Shown in pieces: positions 35,781 to 45,849 of a DNA stretch of 64,000 nucleotides. This DNA is from Chitinophagales bacterium (lineage in GTDB: Bacteria; Bacteroidota; Bacteroidia; Chitinophagales; CAIOSU01). The notes under the pieces are model-generated. The model ran no database searches. It worked only from the letters and a program-made list of their open reading frames with translations, and was not told where the DNA came from. Both the position numbers and the translations under genes were made by a program. Position 1 is the stretch's first letter. Every line of letters starts with the position of its first letter. The stretch is from assembly GCA_040877935.1 (NCBI GenBank), contig JBBDNB010000012.1:1-64000 (forward strand), in the 5' to 3' direction.

Positions 35781-36084
35781 TGAAAACTTGCCAAAAAGAT
35801 TAAAAACAGATTTTCATGACCATGAAATCTATACAGTAAGTGATAAAAAGTGGAATGGAAAAAAGAACGGGGAACTACTTCAGCTAATGATAAAAGAAGG
35901 ATTTGATGTGCTGCTTACTTTTAATAAAAATCTTCAATACCAGCAAAATTTCATTAAATATCCAATATCTGTCATCCTGATTGATGCCAGCGACAATACT
36001 TATTTTACCTTGAAAGCCTTTACTCCCAAAATTTTGAACCTTATCAAAAAAGGATTAAAAAATGGTGCTAATATTGTTAAGTAA
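35764..36084 (+). CDS. PIN-like toxin, DUF5615/VapC45 type
   Basis: 106 residues. MKILIDENLPKRLKTDF at the N-terminus holds the first acidic residues of the Mut7-C/PIN-like fold. The family pattern continues with WNGKKNGELLQLMIKEGFDV, LLTFNKNLQYQQN (in place of the usual L-x-T-x-D-x-x-F) and PISVILI. The commonly acidic position after LLT is Asn here, so nuclease activity may be reduced. As part of a DUF433 pair it is expected to be an RNA-cleaving toxin neutralised by the upstream protein. Confidence 0.8.
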   Translation: MKILIDENLPKRLKTDFHDHEIYTVSDKKWNGKKNGELLQLMIKEGFDVLLTFNKNLQYQQNFIKYPISVILIDASDNTYFTLKAFTPKILNLIKKGLKNGANIVK

Positions 36085-36169
36085 TCTGAATAAATGAAAT
36101 TTTCTAATGCATCTCCCAGATTGAAGCCTACTCTATTATAACAATCAATGTCATCTGCGTTCTATTAAA

Positions 36170-36272
36170 CCCGCATTATGCAATTGAAAAGTAATTACAT
36201 AATTTGACGAATGAAAATCAATATCTTATCATGAAATGGAGAATACCAAAATGGTGATTTTCATTGTCAGGG
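36170..36272. repeat. Dispersed ~100-bp repeat, copy 2 (inverted)
   Basis: Reverse-complement copy of 30707-30800, running here from CCCGCATTATG to GTCAGGG, with about 11 extra bases (AAAAGTAATTA) after CAATTG. It ends about 18 bases before the next gene, so it may form part of that gene's leader. Confidence 0.85.
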
Positions 36273-36290
36273 TAAAATAAAAAGTAAACT

Positions 36291-36824
36291 ATGCGAATTT
36301 TATACCTGTTTTCACTCTCTTTTTGTTTGAATTTTCTGATTCATCCACAACTGCAAGCCCAATCTACCCAAGAATACAGCAGCGATTACGACCTGAAATG
36401 GAAGAAATATAAATCGAAGGAATTTAGCTTTAAATGTAAATTGCCCCTTGAACACCAGGTGAAAATCACGGAAGATATATTTGGTAAAGAACTGCAGCTT
36501 TCCAGCGAACACAATTTTCTTTCCTTTTTTATTTATGCGCGAAAACACAAAAATGACTTATCAGAAGAAGATCCCGAAGATATGAGTATTGATGCCACCT
36601 ATAATTTTTCGAATGCCATGGAAGGTGAACTGGTCTATATGCGGGGTACTGAACATTCTGGTGTGGTTGGCCATGAATCACGCATGAAATTGGAAAATGA
36701 TATGCAGGCGCGCTATGCTGTTTTTTTTAAAGATCAGATGCAATACCAATTGGTAATGGTTTTTCTGAGTGATGAATCTGAGAAATATTTTCACAAAATG
36801 CTGAAGAAACTGAAATTTAAGTAA
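36291..36824 (+). CDS. Exported protein of unknown function
   Basis: 177 residues with a signal peptide (MRILYLFSLSFCLNFLIHPQ, cleavage near LQAQS). The mature part contains KEFSFKCKLPLEHQVKI and HSGVVGHESRMKLE, an arrangement of strands followed by a C-terminal helix (SEKYFHKMLKKLKFK) that is frequent in small periplasmic proteins of Bacteroidota (PsbP-like or DUF-type). No specific family assigned. The repeat copy immediately upstream may overlap its promoter. Confidence 0.5.
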   Translation: MRILYLFSLSFCLNFLIHPQLQAQSTQEYSSDYDLKWKKYKSKEFSFKCKLPLEHQVKITEDIFGKELQLSSEHNFLSFFIYARKHKNDLSEEDPEDMSIDATYNFSNAMEGELVYMRGTEHSGVVGHESRMKLENDMQARYAVFFKDQMQYQLVMVFLSDESEKYFHKMLKKLKFK

Positions 36825-36908
36825 TTGAGAAGCATTCTGCTCAAAAAAGATACCTTTAGAACATATTTAAAGCTGCGTAAATTATTCCTGTAGAGTGGAT
36901 TGAATCCT

Positions 36909-36916
36909 TATATTTG
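36909..36916 (+). promoter_or_regulatory. -7 element upstream of fbaB
   Basis: TATATTTG fits TAnnTTTG and lies 38 bases before the aldolase start codon. No convincing -33 element is seen. Confidence 0.4.
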
Positions 36917-36953
36917 CGCATAATTTTACAAAAACCAGCTAAAATCGAAAAAC

Positions 36954-38012
36954 ATGTCAGCAGATCGCATTAGACAATTATTGGGGAAAGAGGCTGATAC
37001 TCTTCTAAATCACGAATGTAAGACCATAGATAAATCCTTACTACACTTGCCAGGTCCAGACTTTGTAGATCAAAGCTTTGCATTGAGCAATCGCAATACA
37101 CAGGTGCTGAGAAATATGCAGGAGATATATAACCACGGTCGTCTGGCAAAAACCGGTTATGTCTCTATATTACCTGTTGACCAGGGAATAGAACATTCAG
37201 CAGGTGCTTCATTTGCGCCCAATCCAATTTATTTCGATCCTGAAAATATTGTAAAACTTGCCATTGAAGGAGGTTGTAATGCCGTAGCTTCTACATTTGG
37301 GGTTTTAGCAGCTAATTCAAGAAAATATGCCCATAAAATCCCTTTTATTGTAAAGCTCAATCACAATGAATTGCTGACTTATCCCAATACTTTTGATCAG
37401 ATTTCATTTGGCAGTGTTAGGGAAGCATGGAATCTTGGAGCAGCAGCAGTTGGTGCTACTATTTATTTTGGTTCTGAAGAATCCAATCGCCAAATACAGG
37501 AAGTCGCACAGGCTTTTGAATACGCACATGAACTCGGCATGGTGACCATACTTTGGTGTTACCTGCGCAACAGTGACTTCAAAAAAGATGGAAAAGACTA
37601 CCATGTGGCTACCGATATTACCGGACAAGCCAATCATATTGGTGTAACCATTCAGGCAGATATAATCAAGCAAAAAATGCCTGAAAACAATGGTGGATAT
37701 AAAGCTGTCGGTTTTGGAAAAACACACGATAAAGTTTATTCAGAACTCAGTTCTGATCATCCGATTGATTTGTGTCGCTACCAGGTGACCAATTGTTATA
37801 TGGGGCGCAATGGTTTAATCAATTCTGGTGGTGCTTCAGGAGGTGCTTCCGATCTGAAAGATGCTGTAACTACAGCAGTAATCAACAAGAGGGCAGGAGG
37901 AATGGGATTGATTTCAGGAAGGAAGGCTTTTCAACGCCCAATGAAAGAAGGTGTGGAGCTGCTCAATGCCATACAGGACGTGTACCTGGAAAAGAAAATC
38001 ACAATAGCATAA
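36954..38012 (+). CDS. fbaB: Class I fructose-bisphosphate aldolase (DhnA/FbaB type)
   Basis: 352 residues. Archaeal-type class I aldolase: [59 protein letters not shown] (Schiff-base region) and [12 protein letters not shown] near the C-terminus (phosphate-binding glycines). It interconverts fructose 1,6-bisphosphate with the two triose phosphates in glycolysis and gluconeogenesis. It stands upstream of accD on the same strand, separated by 212 bases. Confidence 0.93.
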   Translation: MSADRIRQLLGKEADTLLNHECKTIDKSLLHLPGPDFVDQSFALSNRNTQVLRNMQEIYNHGRLAKTGYVSILPVDQGIEHSAGASFAPNPIYFDPENIVKLAIEGGCNAVASTFGVLAANSRKYAHKIPFIVKLNHNELLTYPNTFDQISFGSVREAWNLGAAAVGATIYFGSEESNRQIQEVAQAFEYAHELGMVTILWCYLRNSDFKKDGKDYHVATDITGQANHIGVTIQADIIKQKMPENNGGYKAVGFGKTHDKVYSELSSDHPIDLCRYQVTNCYMGRNGLINSGGASGGASDLKDAVTTAVINKRAGGMGLISGRKAFQRPMKEGVELLNAIQDVYLEKKITIA

Positions 38013-38224
38013 AACCAGCAAGCTTGGCTTGTTGATAATTAATTGGTTAAATCTAAAGAAGAATAGCTTATCTTAATATTTCAGCTTTGAATGGTGCGGA
38101 TATAAATTTGTTCGAACAAGCTGATGAACAATATTTTTAACAAAGTTTGAACTATAAATAACAGCTGTTTTAAAAATTGCGGTTTATTTTTTTGAAATTA
38201 GCCCCATAAAGTAGCGGGAAAAAT

Positions 38225-39070
38225 ATGAGCTGGTTTAAACGAATTAAAGAAGGGATTACTACATCTACACGAGAGAAAAAGGAAGCTCCCGATGGATTGT
38301 GGTATCAATGTCCAGGATGTAAAGCTACTTTTACGCAAAAAGAACTCAAAGAAAACTTTCATGTTTGCACACAATGCGGCCATCATGAGCGCATAGCTTC
38401 TTCCGAATATTTTGAGCTTTTATTTGATAACGGCAAATACAAGTTGCATTTTCAAAACTTGAAATCAAAAGACTTTCTAGATTTCACCGATCTTAAGTCT
38501 TATAAAGACCGGCTTAAAGATGTGGAGGAAAAATCAGGACTGAATGATGCTATACAAGTTGCGTATGGAAAAGTAGAAAAGCAAAAACTGATAGTAGCGG
38601 CCATGGATTTTAGCTTTATTGGCGGATCTATGGGTTCAGTAGTAGGAGAGAAGATTGCCAGATCTGTAGATTACTGCATCAAACACGAAATTCCACTTAT
38701 GATTATTTCTAAATCCGGTGGGGCGCGCATGATGGAATCTGCATTTTCATTGATGCAAATGGCAAAAACCAGTGCAAAACTCACTCAACTCTCAAAAGCC
38801 GGATTGCCCTATATATCACTTCTTACAGACCCTACGACAGGTGGTGTAACAGCATCATTTGCAAGCCTTGGAGATATAATTATTGCAGAACCCGGAGCTT
38901 TGATCGGATTTGCCGGTCCCAGGGTAATCAGAGAAACTATTAAAAAAGAATTGCCCGAAGGATTTCAGCGCTCTGAATTTCTTATAGAGCACGGCTTCAT
39001 TGATTTTATTGTTACGCGTAAAACACTCAAGCACAAAATTTCTGATCTCTTATTTTTCTTTTCTCATTAA
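38225..39070 (+). CDS. accD: Acetyl-CoA carboxylase carboxyltransferase subunit beta
   Basis: 281 residues. The N-terminal zinc ribbon has four cysteines (CPGCKATF near residue 28 and CTQCGHHER near residue 47). The crotonase-like carboxyltransferase core shows AVMDF-like AAMDFSFIGGSMGSVVGEK, SGGARMMESAFSLMQMAKT, LTDPTTGGVTASFA and IGFAGPRVIRETI. With AccA it transfers the carboxyl group from biotin to acetyl-CoA to form malonyl-CoA for fatty acid synthesis. Start choice agrees with the family. Confidence 0.97.
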   Translation: MSWFKRIKEGITTSTREKKEAPDGLWYQCPGCKATFTQKELKENFHVCTQCGHHERIASSEYFELLFDNGKYKLHFQNLKSKDFLDFTDLKSYKDRLKDVEEKSGLNDAIQVAYGKVEKQKLIVAAMDFSFIGGSMGSVVGEKIARSVDYCIKHEIPLMIISKSGGARMMESAFSLMQMAKTSAKLTQLSKAGLPYISLLTDPTTGGVTASFASLGDIIIAEPGALIGFAGPRVIRETIKKELPEGFQRSEFLIEHGFIDFIVTRKTLKHKISDLLFFFSH

Positions 39071-39095
39071 TTTTTCATTTGAATAGAATAATGGC

Positions 39096-39103
39096 TACCT
39101 TTG
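39096..39103 (+). promoter_or_regulatory. -7 element upstream of rpsO
   Basis: TACCTTTG fits TAnnTTTG, 32 bases before the rpsO start codon. A TTTG lies at 39078-39081 but the spacing (14) is short of the usual 19. Confidence 0.4.
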
Positions 39104-39135
39104 CAGCTTATACAGTAAATAGTAATTAATAGAAG

Positions 39136-39402
39136 ATGATAACAGCAGAAAAGAAAAAAGAAATTTTTAAAAAATTTGGGGCCAATGAAAAAGACACCGG
39201 CTCTACCAAAGCCCAAATCACACTTTTTACGGAAAGAATCAAAGAAATCACTGGGCATTTGAAAAACAACAAAAAAGATTTCTCATCTACCCGCTCATTG
39301 ATCAACATGGTAGGAAAGAGAAAAAAATTATTAAAATATCTTGCTAAAAAAGATTTGGAAGGTTACAGAGCCCTGATCAAAGAATTAAACTTAAGGAAGT
39401 AA
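39136..39402 (+). CDS. rpsO: Ribosomal protein S15
   Basis: 88 residues, normal length. [20 protein letters not shown] near residue 24, [20 protein letters not shown] near residue 50 and [15 protein letters not shown] at the end are the conserved S15 segments that contact 16S rRNA helices 20-22. The rpsO-pnp order is conserved across bacteria; a terminator between the two here would separate or attenuate their expression. Confidence 0.98.
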   Translation: MITAEKKKEIFKKFGANEKDTGSTKAQITLFTERIKEITGHLKNNKKDFSSTRSLINMVGKRKKLLKYLAKKDLEGYRALIKELNLRK

Positions 39403-39409
39403 TACCTGA

Positions 39410-39438
39410 AAAGAGTCTTATTTTTATAAGGCTCTTTT
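39410..39438 (+). terminator. Terminator between rpsO and pnp
   Basis: AAGAGTCTTA pairs with TAAGGCTCTT across a T-rich loop, followed by TT-rich sequence. It probably gives partial readthrough into pnp. Confidence 0.65.
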
Positions 39439-39481
39439 GTCTTTGTGCTACCAAATTTTTATTTACAATTAAATTAAGCTT

Positions 39482-41611
39482 ATGTCTATTAATCCAATAA
39501 CCAAGTCCGTTGATTTAGGCAACGGAAAACCAATTAGTATTGAAACCGGAAAACTCGCTAAACAAGCCGATGGCTCGGTTGTAGTACGCCAGGGCAACAC
39601 CATGTTGCTCGCCACTGTAGTTTCTGCAAAAGAAGCAAGAGAGGGAATGAATTTCCTTCCTTTAACAGTAGAATATCTTGAAAAATATGCTTCTGCCGGA
39701 AAATTTCCAGGAGGTTTCTTTAAAAGAGAGGCACGTCCCTCAGAACATGAAATATTGATAGCCCGTCTTGTTGACCGTGCACTCAGGCCGCTTTTTCCGG
39801 ATGATTACCGCTCTGAAACACAGGTGATTATTTCCCTGATCTCTGCCGAGAAAAACACTCCCCCAGATGCACTGGCCTGCCTTGCTGCATCTGCTGCAAT
39901 TGCAGTTTCTGATATACCGTTTAATGGCCCCGTTGCTGAAGCACGCGTGGTTCGCATCAACGGAGAATTTCAAATTAATCCATCATTGGATTTGCTTGAA
40001 AGTGCAGATTTAGATTTACTCGTTGCCGCCAACAAAGACAACGTAATCATGGTGGAAGGAGAAATGAATGAAGTTTCAGAAAAAGAAATGGTTGAAGCCA
40101 TTGCATTTGCACATGAAGCCATTAAAAAAGCCTGTGAAGTTCAATTGGAATTAGCTGAAGCTAAGGGAACAAAAGACGTTTACAGAGAATACAGTCAAGA
40201 AGAAAAAGATGAAGCATTTGAAAAACGTGTTTGGGATGCAACATTTGAAAAGTGTAAAGAAATTGCACTTCAAGGACTTGCCGATAAACACAAGCGCTCT
40301 GAGTTGCTCAAAGCAGTAAAGGAAGAATTTAAAGAAAGCCTTTCTGAAGAAGAGTTGGAAGAAAAAGGTGATTTAATAGGAGGTTATTTTCACAATGCTG
40401 AAAAGGAAGCCATTCGTTCAGTAGTATTAGATAAACGTGTTCGCTTAGATGGCAGGAAACTGGATGAAGTTCGTCCAATATGGTCGGAAGTGAATTATTT
40501 GCCTTCAGCACATGGTTCTGCAATATTTACGCGTGGAGAAACCCAGTCTTTAACAACAGTTACACTGGGTACCAAATTAGATGCACAAACTATTGATGGC
40601 GCACTTATAGAAGGCTCACATGAATTTATGTTGCACTACAATTTCCCTCCATTTTGTACAGGTGAAGCCAAATTTTTGCGCAGTACTTCCAGAAGAGAAA
40701 TTGGACACGGAAACCTAGCACTGAGAGCTTTAAAAAGAGTAATTCCATCTGATAATCCATACACTATCAGAGTGGTTTCTGATGTATTGGAATCAAATGG
40801 TTCATCTTCAATGGCTACAGTATGTGCAGGAACCCTGGCATTGATGGATGCCGGAGTGAAAATCAAAAAACCCGTTTCCGGAATTGCAATGGGATTGATC
40901 ACTGATAAAAGTGGGAAATTTGCTGTATTATCCGATATCCTTGGCGATGAAGATCACCTGGGTGATATGGATTTTAAAATAACAGGTACCAAAGATGGTA
41001 TCACAGCCTGCCAGATGGATATTAAAGTCGATGGACTTCCATATGAAGTTTTGACACAAGCATTGGAACAGGCAAAAGCCGGTAGAGCACATATCATGAA
41101 TGAAATGTTGAAAACAATTGATGCTCCAAGAGAAGATTTTAAACCACATGCTCCGAGAATAGTGACATTGACTGTTGAAAAAGATTTGATTGGCGCGATA
41201 ATCGGGCCTGGAGGAAAAATTATTCAGGAAATTCAAAACAGCAGTGGAGCCAAAGTTTCTATTGAAGAGGTTGATGGCAAAGGCTATGTAGAGATTTTCT
41301 CAGAAAATAAAGAATCCATTGATCAGGCTTTGGCCAAAATCAAAGGAATTATTTCTGTTCCAGAACCCGGAGAGGTTTATGAAGGTGTTGTAAAATCAAT
41401 TATGCCTTATGGCGCATTTGTAGAGTTTTTGCCCGGAAAACAAGGGTTATTGCACATCTCTGAAATTTCATGGACACGAATAGAGAATTTGGACGGTGTA
41501 TTCAGCGAAGGAGATACTGTAAAGGTTAAACTACTCGAAGTAGATAAAAAGACAGGAAAATACAGATTGTCGAGAAAAGTTTTGTTGCCAAAAGAAGCTG
41601 AGGAAGCTTAA
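39482..41611 (+). CDS. pnp: Polynucleotide phosphorylase
   Basis: 709 residues: two RNase PH-like domains ([20 protein letters not shown] in the first; [20 protein letters not shown] and FPPFCTGE in the second), an intervening helical domain, a KH domain ([17 protein letters not shown] near residue 563) and an S1 domain ([20 protein letters not shown] near 626, then LLHISEI). It is a trimeric phosphorolytic 3'-5' exoribonuclease in mRNA turnover. The active-site segment [15 protein letters not shown], with its essential Asp residues, is intact. Confidence 0.98.
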   Translation: MSINPITKSVDLGNGKPISIETGKLAKQADGSVVVRQGNTMLLATVVSAKEAREGMNFLPLTVEYLEKYASAGKFPGGFFKREARPSEHEILIARLVDRALRPLFPDDYRSETQVIISLISAEKNTPPDALACLAASAAIAVSDIPFNGPVAEARVVRINGEFQINPSLDLLESADLDLLVAANKDNVIMVEGEMNEVSEKEMVEAIAFAHEAIKKACEVQLELAEAKGTKDVYREYSQEEKDEAFEKRVWDATFEKCKEIALQGLADKHKRSELLKAVKEEFKESLSEEELEEKGDLIGGYFHNAEKEAIRSVVLDKRVRLDGRKLDEVRPIWSEVNYLPSAHGSAIFTRGETQSLTTVTLGTKLDAQTIDGALIEGSHEFMLHYNFPPFCTGEAKFLRSTSRREIGHGNLALRALKRVIPSDNPYTIRVVSDVLESNGSSSMATVCAGTLALMDAGVKIKKPVSGIAMGLITDKSGKFAVLSDILGDEDHLGDMDFKITGTKDGITACQMDIKVDGLPYEVLTQALEQAKAGRAHIMNEMLKTIDAPREDFKPHAPRIVTLTVEKDLIGAIIGPGGKIIQEIQNSSGAKVSIEEVDGKGYVEIFSENKESIDQALAKIKGIISVPEPGEVYEGVVKSIMPYGAFVEFLPGKQGLLHISEISWTRIENLDGVFSEGDTVKVKLLEVDKKTGKYRLSRKVLLPKEAEEA

Positions 41612-41640
41612 TTTTCTTAAGCTGGAATTATTTAAAATTA

Positions 41641-41675
41641 AAGGGGGTTAAGTTAATTGACTCCCTTTTTTATTT
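41641..41675 (+). terminator. Terminator after pnp
   Basis: AAGGGGGTTAA pairs with TTGACTCCCTT (with G-T pairs) and a T-rich run follows. Confidence 0.75.
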
Positions 41676-41734
41676 TAGAGTCGTAACAATGGAGTCGGTT
41701 CTCCGTAAAAGAGGGCAAACAAACCACTTACACC

Positions 41735-42598
41735 ATGCGGCAATTAAAGATAAGCAACAAGATTACTCAGCGTGACAGTATTGCTCTGGATCGCTATTTA
41801 CAGGAAATTGCCAAAGTAAATCTCCTTACTGCCGAGGAGGAAGTAGAACTTGCACAGAAAATTAAAAAAGGCGATAACGCTGCCTTAGAAAAATTGGTGA
41901 AATCCAATTTGCGATTTGTAGTATCAGTAGCCAAGCAATATCAAAACCAAGGTCTTGCCCTTAGTGATTTGGTTAATGAAGGAAATCTCGGTTTAATCAA
42001 AGCAGCAGAAAGATTTGATGAGACTAAAGGCTTTAAATTTATCTCATATGCTGTTTGGTGGATCCGTCAATCTATAATGCAGTCCCTGGTTGAACACTCA
42101 AGAATTATTCGTCTGCCTGTTAACAAAGTTGGCTGTTTTAATCAGATCAACAAAGCAATGGCCGATTTTGAGCAGGAATATCAAAGAGAACCTACGGATG
42201 ATGAATTGGAGAAGCTCTTAAAGATGAATATCAGTGAAATCAATGCAATTATTGCTAGCGCCAATAAGCCTATGTCTATGGATGCACCTCTTGGTTTTGA
42301 GGGCGGTGGCAACATGTATGATATCATTAACAGTGATGAGCTCAGCGAAACTGAAAAACAAATTGTATCAGAATCCCTGAAAAAAGAAATCAAAAAAGCA
42401 ATGTCTGTACTTCCCGAAAGAGATGCTGAAATTCTTTCTTATTATTTTGGCCTGAAAGGTGAAATTTGCATGACACTAGAGGAAATCGGAAATATATTTG
42501 GACTTACACGCGAACGGGTAAGGCAAATTAAAGAGCGTGCCTTAAGGAGAATCCGTAAAACTTCTTCTTGTTCAAGTCTTAAATCTTATCTGGATTAA
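41735..42598 (+). CDS. rpoD: Primary RNA polymerase sigma factor
   Basis: 287 residues, the short housekeeping sigma typical of Bacteroidota, lacking region 1.1. Region 1.2 is DSIALDRYLQEIAKVNLLTA. Region 2 has NEGNLGLIKAAERFDETKGF, with the -10 reading helix YAVWWIRQSIMQSLVEHSR. Region 4.2 has LEEIGNIFGLTRERVRQIKE. It directs transcription from TTTG-N19-TAnnTTTG promoters such as those noted in this window. Located after pnp with its own spacer. Confidence 0.96.
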   Translation: MRQLKISNKITQRDSIALDRYLQEIAKVNLLTAEEEVELAQKIKKGDNAALEKLVKSNLRFVVSVAKQYQNQGLALSDLVNEGNLGLIKAAERFDETKGFKFISYAVWWIRQSIMQSLVEHSRIIRLPVNKVGCFNQINKAMADFEQEYQREPTDDELEKLLKMNISEINAIIASANKPMSMDAPLGFEGGGNMYDIINSDELSETEKQIVSESLKKEIKKAMSVLPERDAEILSYYFGLKGEICMTLEEIGNIFGLTRERVRQIKERALRRIRKTSSCSSLKSYLD

Positions 42599-42659
42599 AA
42601 ACATGCATTATTAATATGTTAAGCAAATCATAGTGTTCCTGGGTAAGTGTATAAAATTA

Positions 42660-42694
42660 AAAAAGGCTGGATTCAACTGAATACAGCCTTTTTT
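42660..42694. terminator. Bidirectional terminator between rpoD and hppA
   Basis: AAAAGGCTG pairs with CAGCCTTTT, with an inner ATTC/GAAT extension. A residues on the left and T residues on the right let it act for both converging genes. Confidence 0.85.
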
Positions 42695-42712
42695 AAATAT
42701 GATATTTATTTG

Positions 42713-44968
42713 TCAGTTGATACTTTTGATTAGCACTGCCTCTTCTTTAGCAATATCGTTTTCACCCAGCAGCACCTCTTTTTCAGGAGCTTTTTCCTTC
42801 TGACTGTGAGCCCCGGTTCCCTGCACTTGTCCCAAAATAGGCGCAATCACCAATCCAATCAGGCATGTCAATTTGATAAGAATGTTCATTGAAGGGCCTG
42901 AAGTGTCTTTAAAGGGATCTCCAACTGTATCTCCGGTAACAGCAGCTTTATGTGCTTCAGAGCCTTTATAAGTCATTTCACCATCGATCATTACTCCTGA
43001 TTCAAAAGATTTTTTAGCATTGTCCCAGGCACCTCCTGCATTGTTTTGGAAAATGGCCCAAAGCACACCTGAAACAGTAACCCCTGCCATGTAAGCCCCA
43101 AGTGATTCAGCACCCATAGCAAAACCTACAATAATAGGGGATACTATAGTTATTGCTCCTGGAAGCATCATTTCACGAATGGCTGCATTGGTAGAGATTT
43201 CAACGCATTTGCCGTATTCCGGTTTTCCTGTTCCTTCCAGAATTCCGGGTATTTCCTTGAATTGTCTTCTCACTTCTTTTACCATTTCCATAGCGGCTCT
43301 ACCAACAGCATTCATGGCTAATGCAGAAAATACTACGGGAATCATTCCTCCTATAAATAAAGCAGATAGAACTTTTGCCTTAAAGATATTAATACCGTCA
43401 ATTCCCGTGAAGGTGACATACGCTGCAAAAAGTGCCAAAGCTGTTAAAGCAGCTGAAGCAATGGCAAAACCTTTACCTATTGCTGCAGTTGTATTTCCCA
43501 CAGAATCGAGGATATCTGTTTTTTCTCTTACATCGGCAGGCAATTCGCTCATTTCTGCAATTCCACCTGCATTGTCAGCAATAGGACCAAAAGCATCAAT
43601 GGCCAACTGCATGGCAGTTGTAGCCATCATAGCCGAAGCGGCAATGGAAACGCCATAAAACCCTGCAAATGAATAAGCGCCCCAGATTGCTCCTGCAAAC
43701 AGCAAAATTGGCAATGCCGTAGAGATCATTCCCACACCAAGACCTGCAATGATATTTGTTGCGGCACCTGTTGATGAGTTTTGAACTATGCTCATTACAG
43801 GGCCTTTATTCATTGCTGTATAATGTTCAGTGAAGTATGAAATAGCTGCACCTACAAACAATCCGATTACAACAGAACCAAATACATGGTTGGGAGTAAC
43901 ACCTACAGAGCCTTCTCCGAAAAATTCCATTTGCATTTGTGCTGGCAACATCCAGTGGATTAAGAAGTAAGCTGCAATACCGGTGAGTATAATTGAAGCC
44001 CAGTTGCCTATATTCAAGGCTTTCTGAACAGAAGCTTCACTGGCATTTTCTTCTTTTACTTTAACCATCATAGTGCCAATAATAGAAAAGATAATTCCTA
44101 TGCCTGCGATAACAAGCGGTAACAAAATTGGGCCGATTCCTCCAAACTGATCGCTTATAGAACCACCCATATCTGTTATAACATAATTTCCCAATACCAT
44201 AGCAGCCAATACCGTAGCAACATAAGAACCGAATAAATCAGCGCCCATTCCGGCCACATCACCAACATTGTCACCAACATTATCTGCAATTGTTGCAGGG
44301 TTTCTCGGGTCATCTTCCGGAATTCCTGCTTCAACTTTTCCAACAAGATCGGCACCTACATCAGCAGCTTTAGTATATATACCGCCACCTACACGGGCAA
44401 AAAGGGCAATAGACTCAGCACCAAGTGAAAAACCTGCCAATGCCTCCAAAACTACAGTCATGTCGTGGGTACCATTCTCTGTCCATTGACCACCCATAAA
44501 ATATTGATAAAGCAATATAAACAACATAGAAAGACCGAATACAGCCAAGCCTGCAACGCCCAGTCCCATTACGGCACCTCCGTTGAAAGACACATTCAAT
44601 GCTTTAGAAAGACTGCTTCTTGCTGCCTGGGTTGTGCGCACATTGGCTTCAGTAGCTATACGCATTCCTATATTGCCTGCTACTGCAGAAAATACAGCAC
44701 CAATGACAAAGGCAACCACAATAAACCAGTGTGTAGATTCTACAAAGGCAGAAACTACACCCAGTAGAACTCCTGCTACAACTACAAATATGGCGAGTAC
44801 ACGATATTCCGCATTCAAAAATGCAAGGGCACCTTCTTTGATATGAGTGGCCAGTTCCTGCATTTTAGGAGTGCCGGCATCTTGTTTTTTAACCCACATT
44901 GATTTGTAAGCCATTACTATAAGGCCAATAATGGCCAAAGCGGGTACTAGATAGATTGTATTTTCCAT
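42713..44968 (-). CDS. hppA: Membrane-bound ion-translocating pyrophosphatase, predicted K+-dependent
   Basis: 751 residues, about 16 transmembrane helices. The catalytic loops show [20 protein letters not shown] and [20 protein letters not shown] near residue 230, and a second acidic cluster [14 protein letters not shown]. It couples hydrolysis of pyrophosphate to H+ or Na+ export. The diagnostic stretch [16 protein letters not shown] near residue 489 has Ala and Gly where K+-independent enzymes carry Lys and Thr, so K+ dependence is predicted. The gene just upstream encodes a K+-channel regulatory subunit, which suits that need. The C-terminal tail is longer than the family core and charged. 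Confidence 0.95.
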   Translation of the reverse strand: MENTIYLVPALAIIGLIVMAYKSMWVKKQDAGTPKMQELATHIKEGALAFLNAEYRVLAIFVVVAGVLLGVVSAFVESTHWFIVVAFVIGAVFSAVAGNIGMRIATEANVRTTQAARSSLSKALNVSFNGGAVMGLGVAGLAVFGLSMLFILLYQYFMGGQWTENGTHDMTVVLEALAGFSLGAESIALFARVGGGIYTKAADVGADLVGKVEAGIPEDDPRNPATIADNVGDNVGDVAGMGADLFGSYVATVLAAMVLGNYVITDMGGSISDQFGGIGPILLPLVIAGIGIIFSIIGTMMVKVKEENASEASVQKALNIGNWASIILTGIAAYFLIHWMLPAQMQMEFFGEGSVGVTPNHVFGSVVIGLFVGAAISYFTEHYTAMNKGPVMSIVQNSSTGAATNIIAGLGVGMISTALPILLFAGAIWGAYSFAGFYGVSIAASAMMATTAMQLAIDAFGPIADNAGGIAEMSELPADVREKTDILDSVGNTTAAIGKGFAIASAALTALALFAAYVTFTGIDGINIFKAKVLSALFIGGMIPVVFSALAMNAVGRAAMEMVKEVRRQFKEIPGILEGTGKPEYGKCVEISTNAAIREMMLPGAITIVSPIIVGFAMGAESLGAYMAGVTVSGVLWAIFQNNAGGAWDNAKKSFESGVMIDGEMTYKGSEAHKAAVTGDTVGDPFKDTSGPSMNILIKLTCLIGLVIAPILGQVQGTGAHSQKEKAPEKEVLLGENDIAKEEAVLIKSIN

Positions 44969-45155
44969 GAAATCTCTAAATTGTGTATTGGTTTATTAAA
45001 TGGTTTGCAATATTAAGCTTTAAAAGAAAAAGGAGCAATATTTCTGTCAATTATAGCTCCGTTTAGATTGGAATTTATCCACATTTTCAGCACGACTATG
45101 TGTTTTATGACTGAATTTAAGACAGTTTATGTGTTGCACTACTTAATAAATAGTA

Positions 45156-45848
45156 TTATTGATTCACTTCAATAAAGCGATTGATGTCTTTGTTAATACC
45201 CAGGAGTAGGAGAGTATCAGTTTCTAATATCTCCGTTTCGGGATCTGGCACACCAATTACATGGCTGACTTCCTTTTCCTTATTTGATATTTTAAGTTCT
45301 TTACGTTTAATTGTAATGAGATTGATCTGGTATTTTTTACGCAGATCGAGCTCGCGAAGTGTCCTGCCTACGCAATTTACAGGTGCTTCAACTTCTACAA
45401 TTTCATAGTCATCCGGTAATTGCAAAAAAGTTAAAATTCCCGGGTTCAACAATTTTTCAGCCAGGGATACACCAACTTCCACTTCAGGAGAAACAATTTC
45501 TTTGACGCCTATTTTTTCAAGGATCATTTTTTGAGTGGGGTTCATTGCTCTGGCAATAATCCTTTTCACTTTGAGCTCTAGCAAATTTGCAGTGATCAGC
45601 AATTCGCTTTCAAAATTGGTGCCAATGGCGACTATAGCTACATCTACATCTTCTATGCTTTGAGCTTTCAGTGCTTTGATATCGGTTGCATCCATAGTTA
45701 CGGGGTAGGCTACATCATCTCTAAGTACATCTACAAATTCCTCATTTACATCAATGGCTACAACTTCAGCACCTTTTTTGGAAAGGGTTTTGGCAATGGC
45801 AGTGCCAAATCTACCAAGACCAATTATAGCAAATCGAGAATCCTTCAT
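45156..45848 (-). CDS. ktrA: KtrA/TrkA-type potassium uptake regulatory subunit
   Basis: 230 residues. RCK N-terminal Rossmann domain (FAIIGLGRFGTAIAKTLSKK, then VVAIDVNEEFVDVL) is followed by the RCK-C (TrkA-C) domain with LPDDYEIVEVEAPVNCVGRT and DTLLLLGINKDINRFIE. It forms the nucleotide-binding octameric ring that gates KtrB. The transporter itself is encoded at 11905-13719. It starts one base after the stop of the upstream T9SS gene and sits 187 bases before hppA, all on the same strand. Confidence 0.92.
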   Translation of the reverse strand: MKDSRFAIIGLGRFGTAIAKTLSKKGAEVVAIDVNEEFVDVLRDDVAYPVTMDATDIKALKAQSIEDVDVAIVAIGTNFESELLITANLLELKVKRIIARAMNPTQKMILEKIGVKEIVSPEVEVGVSLAEKLLNPGILTFLQLPDDYEIVEVEAPVNCVGRTLRELDLRKKYQINLITIKRKELKISNKEKEVSHVIGVPDPETEILETDTLLLLGINKDINRFIEVNQ

Positions 45849-45849
45849 A

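Noticed and set aside
43179-43658. 159-codon open frame opposite hppA
   Set aside because: It is antisense to a strongly conserved gene, has a low-complexity Ala/Ile/Ser-rich composition and no family similarity; a shadow of the biased hppA codons.
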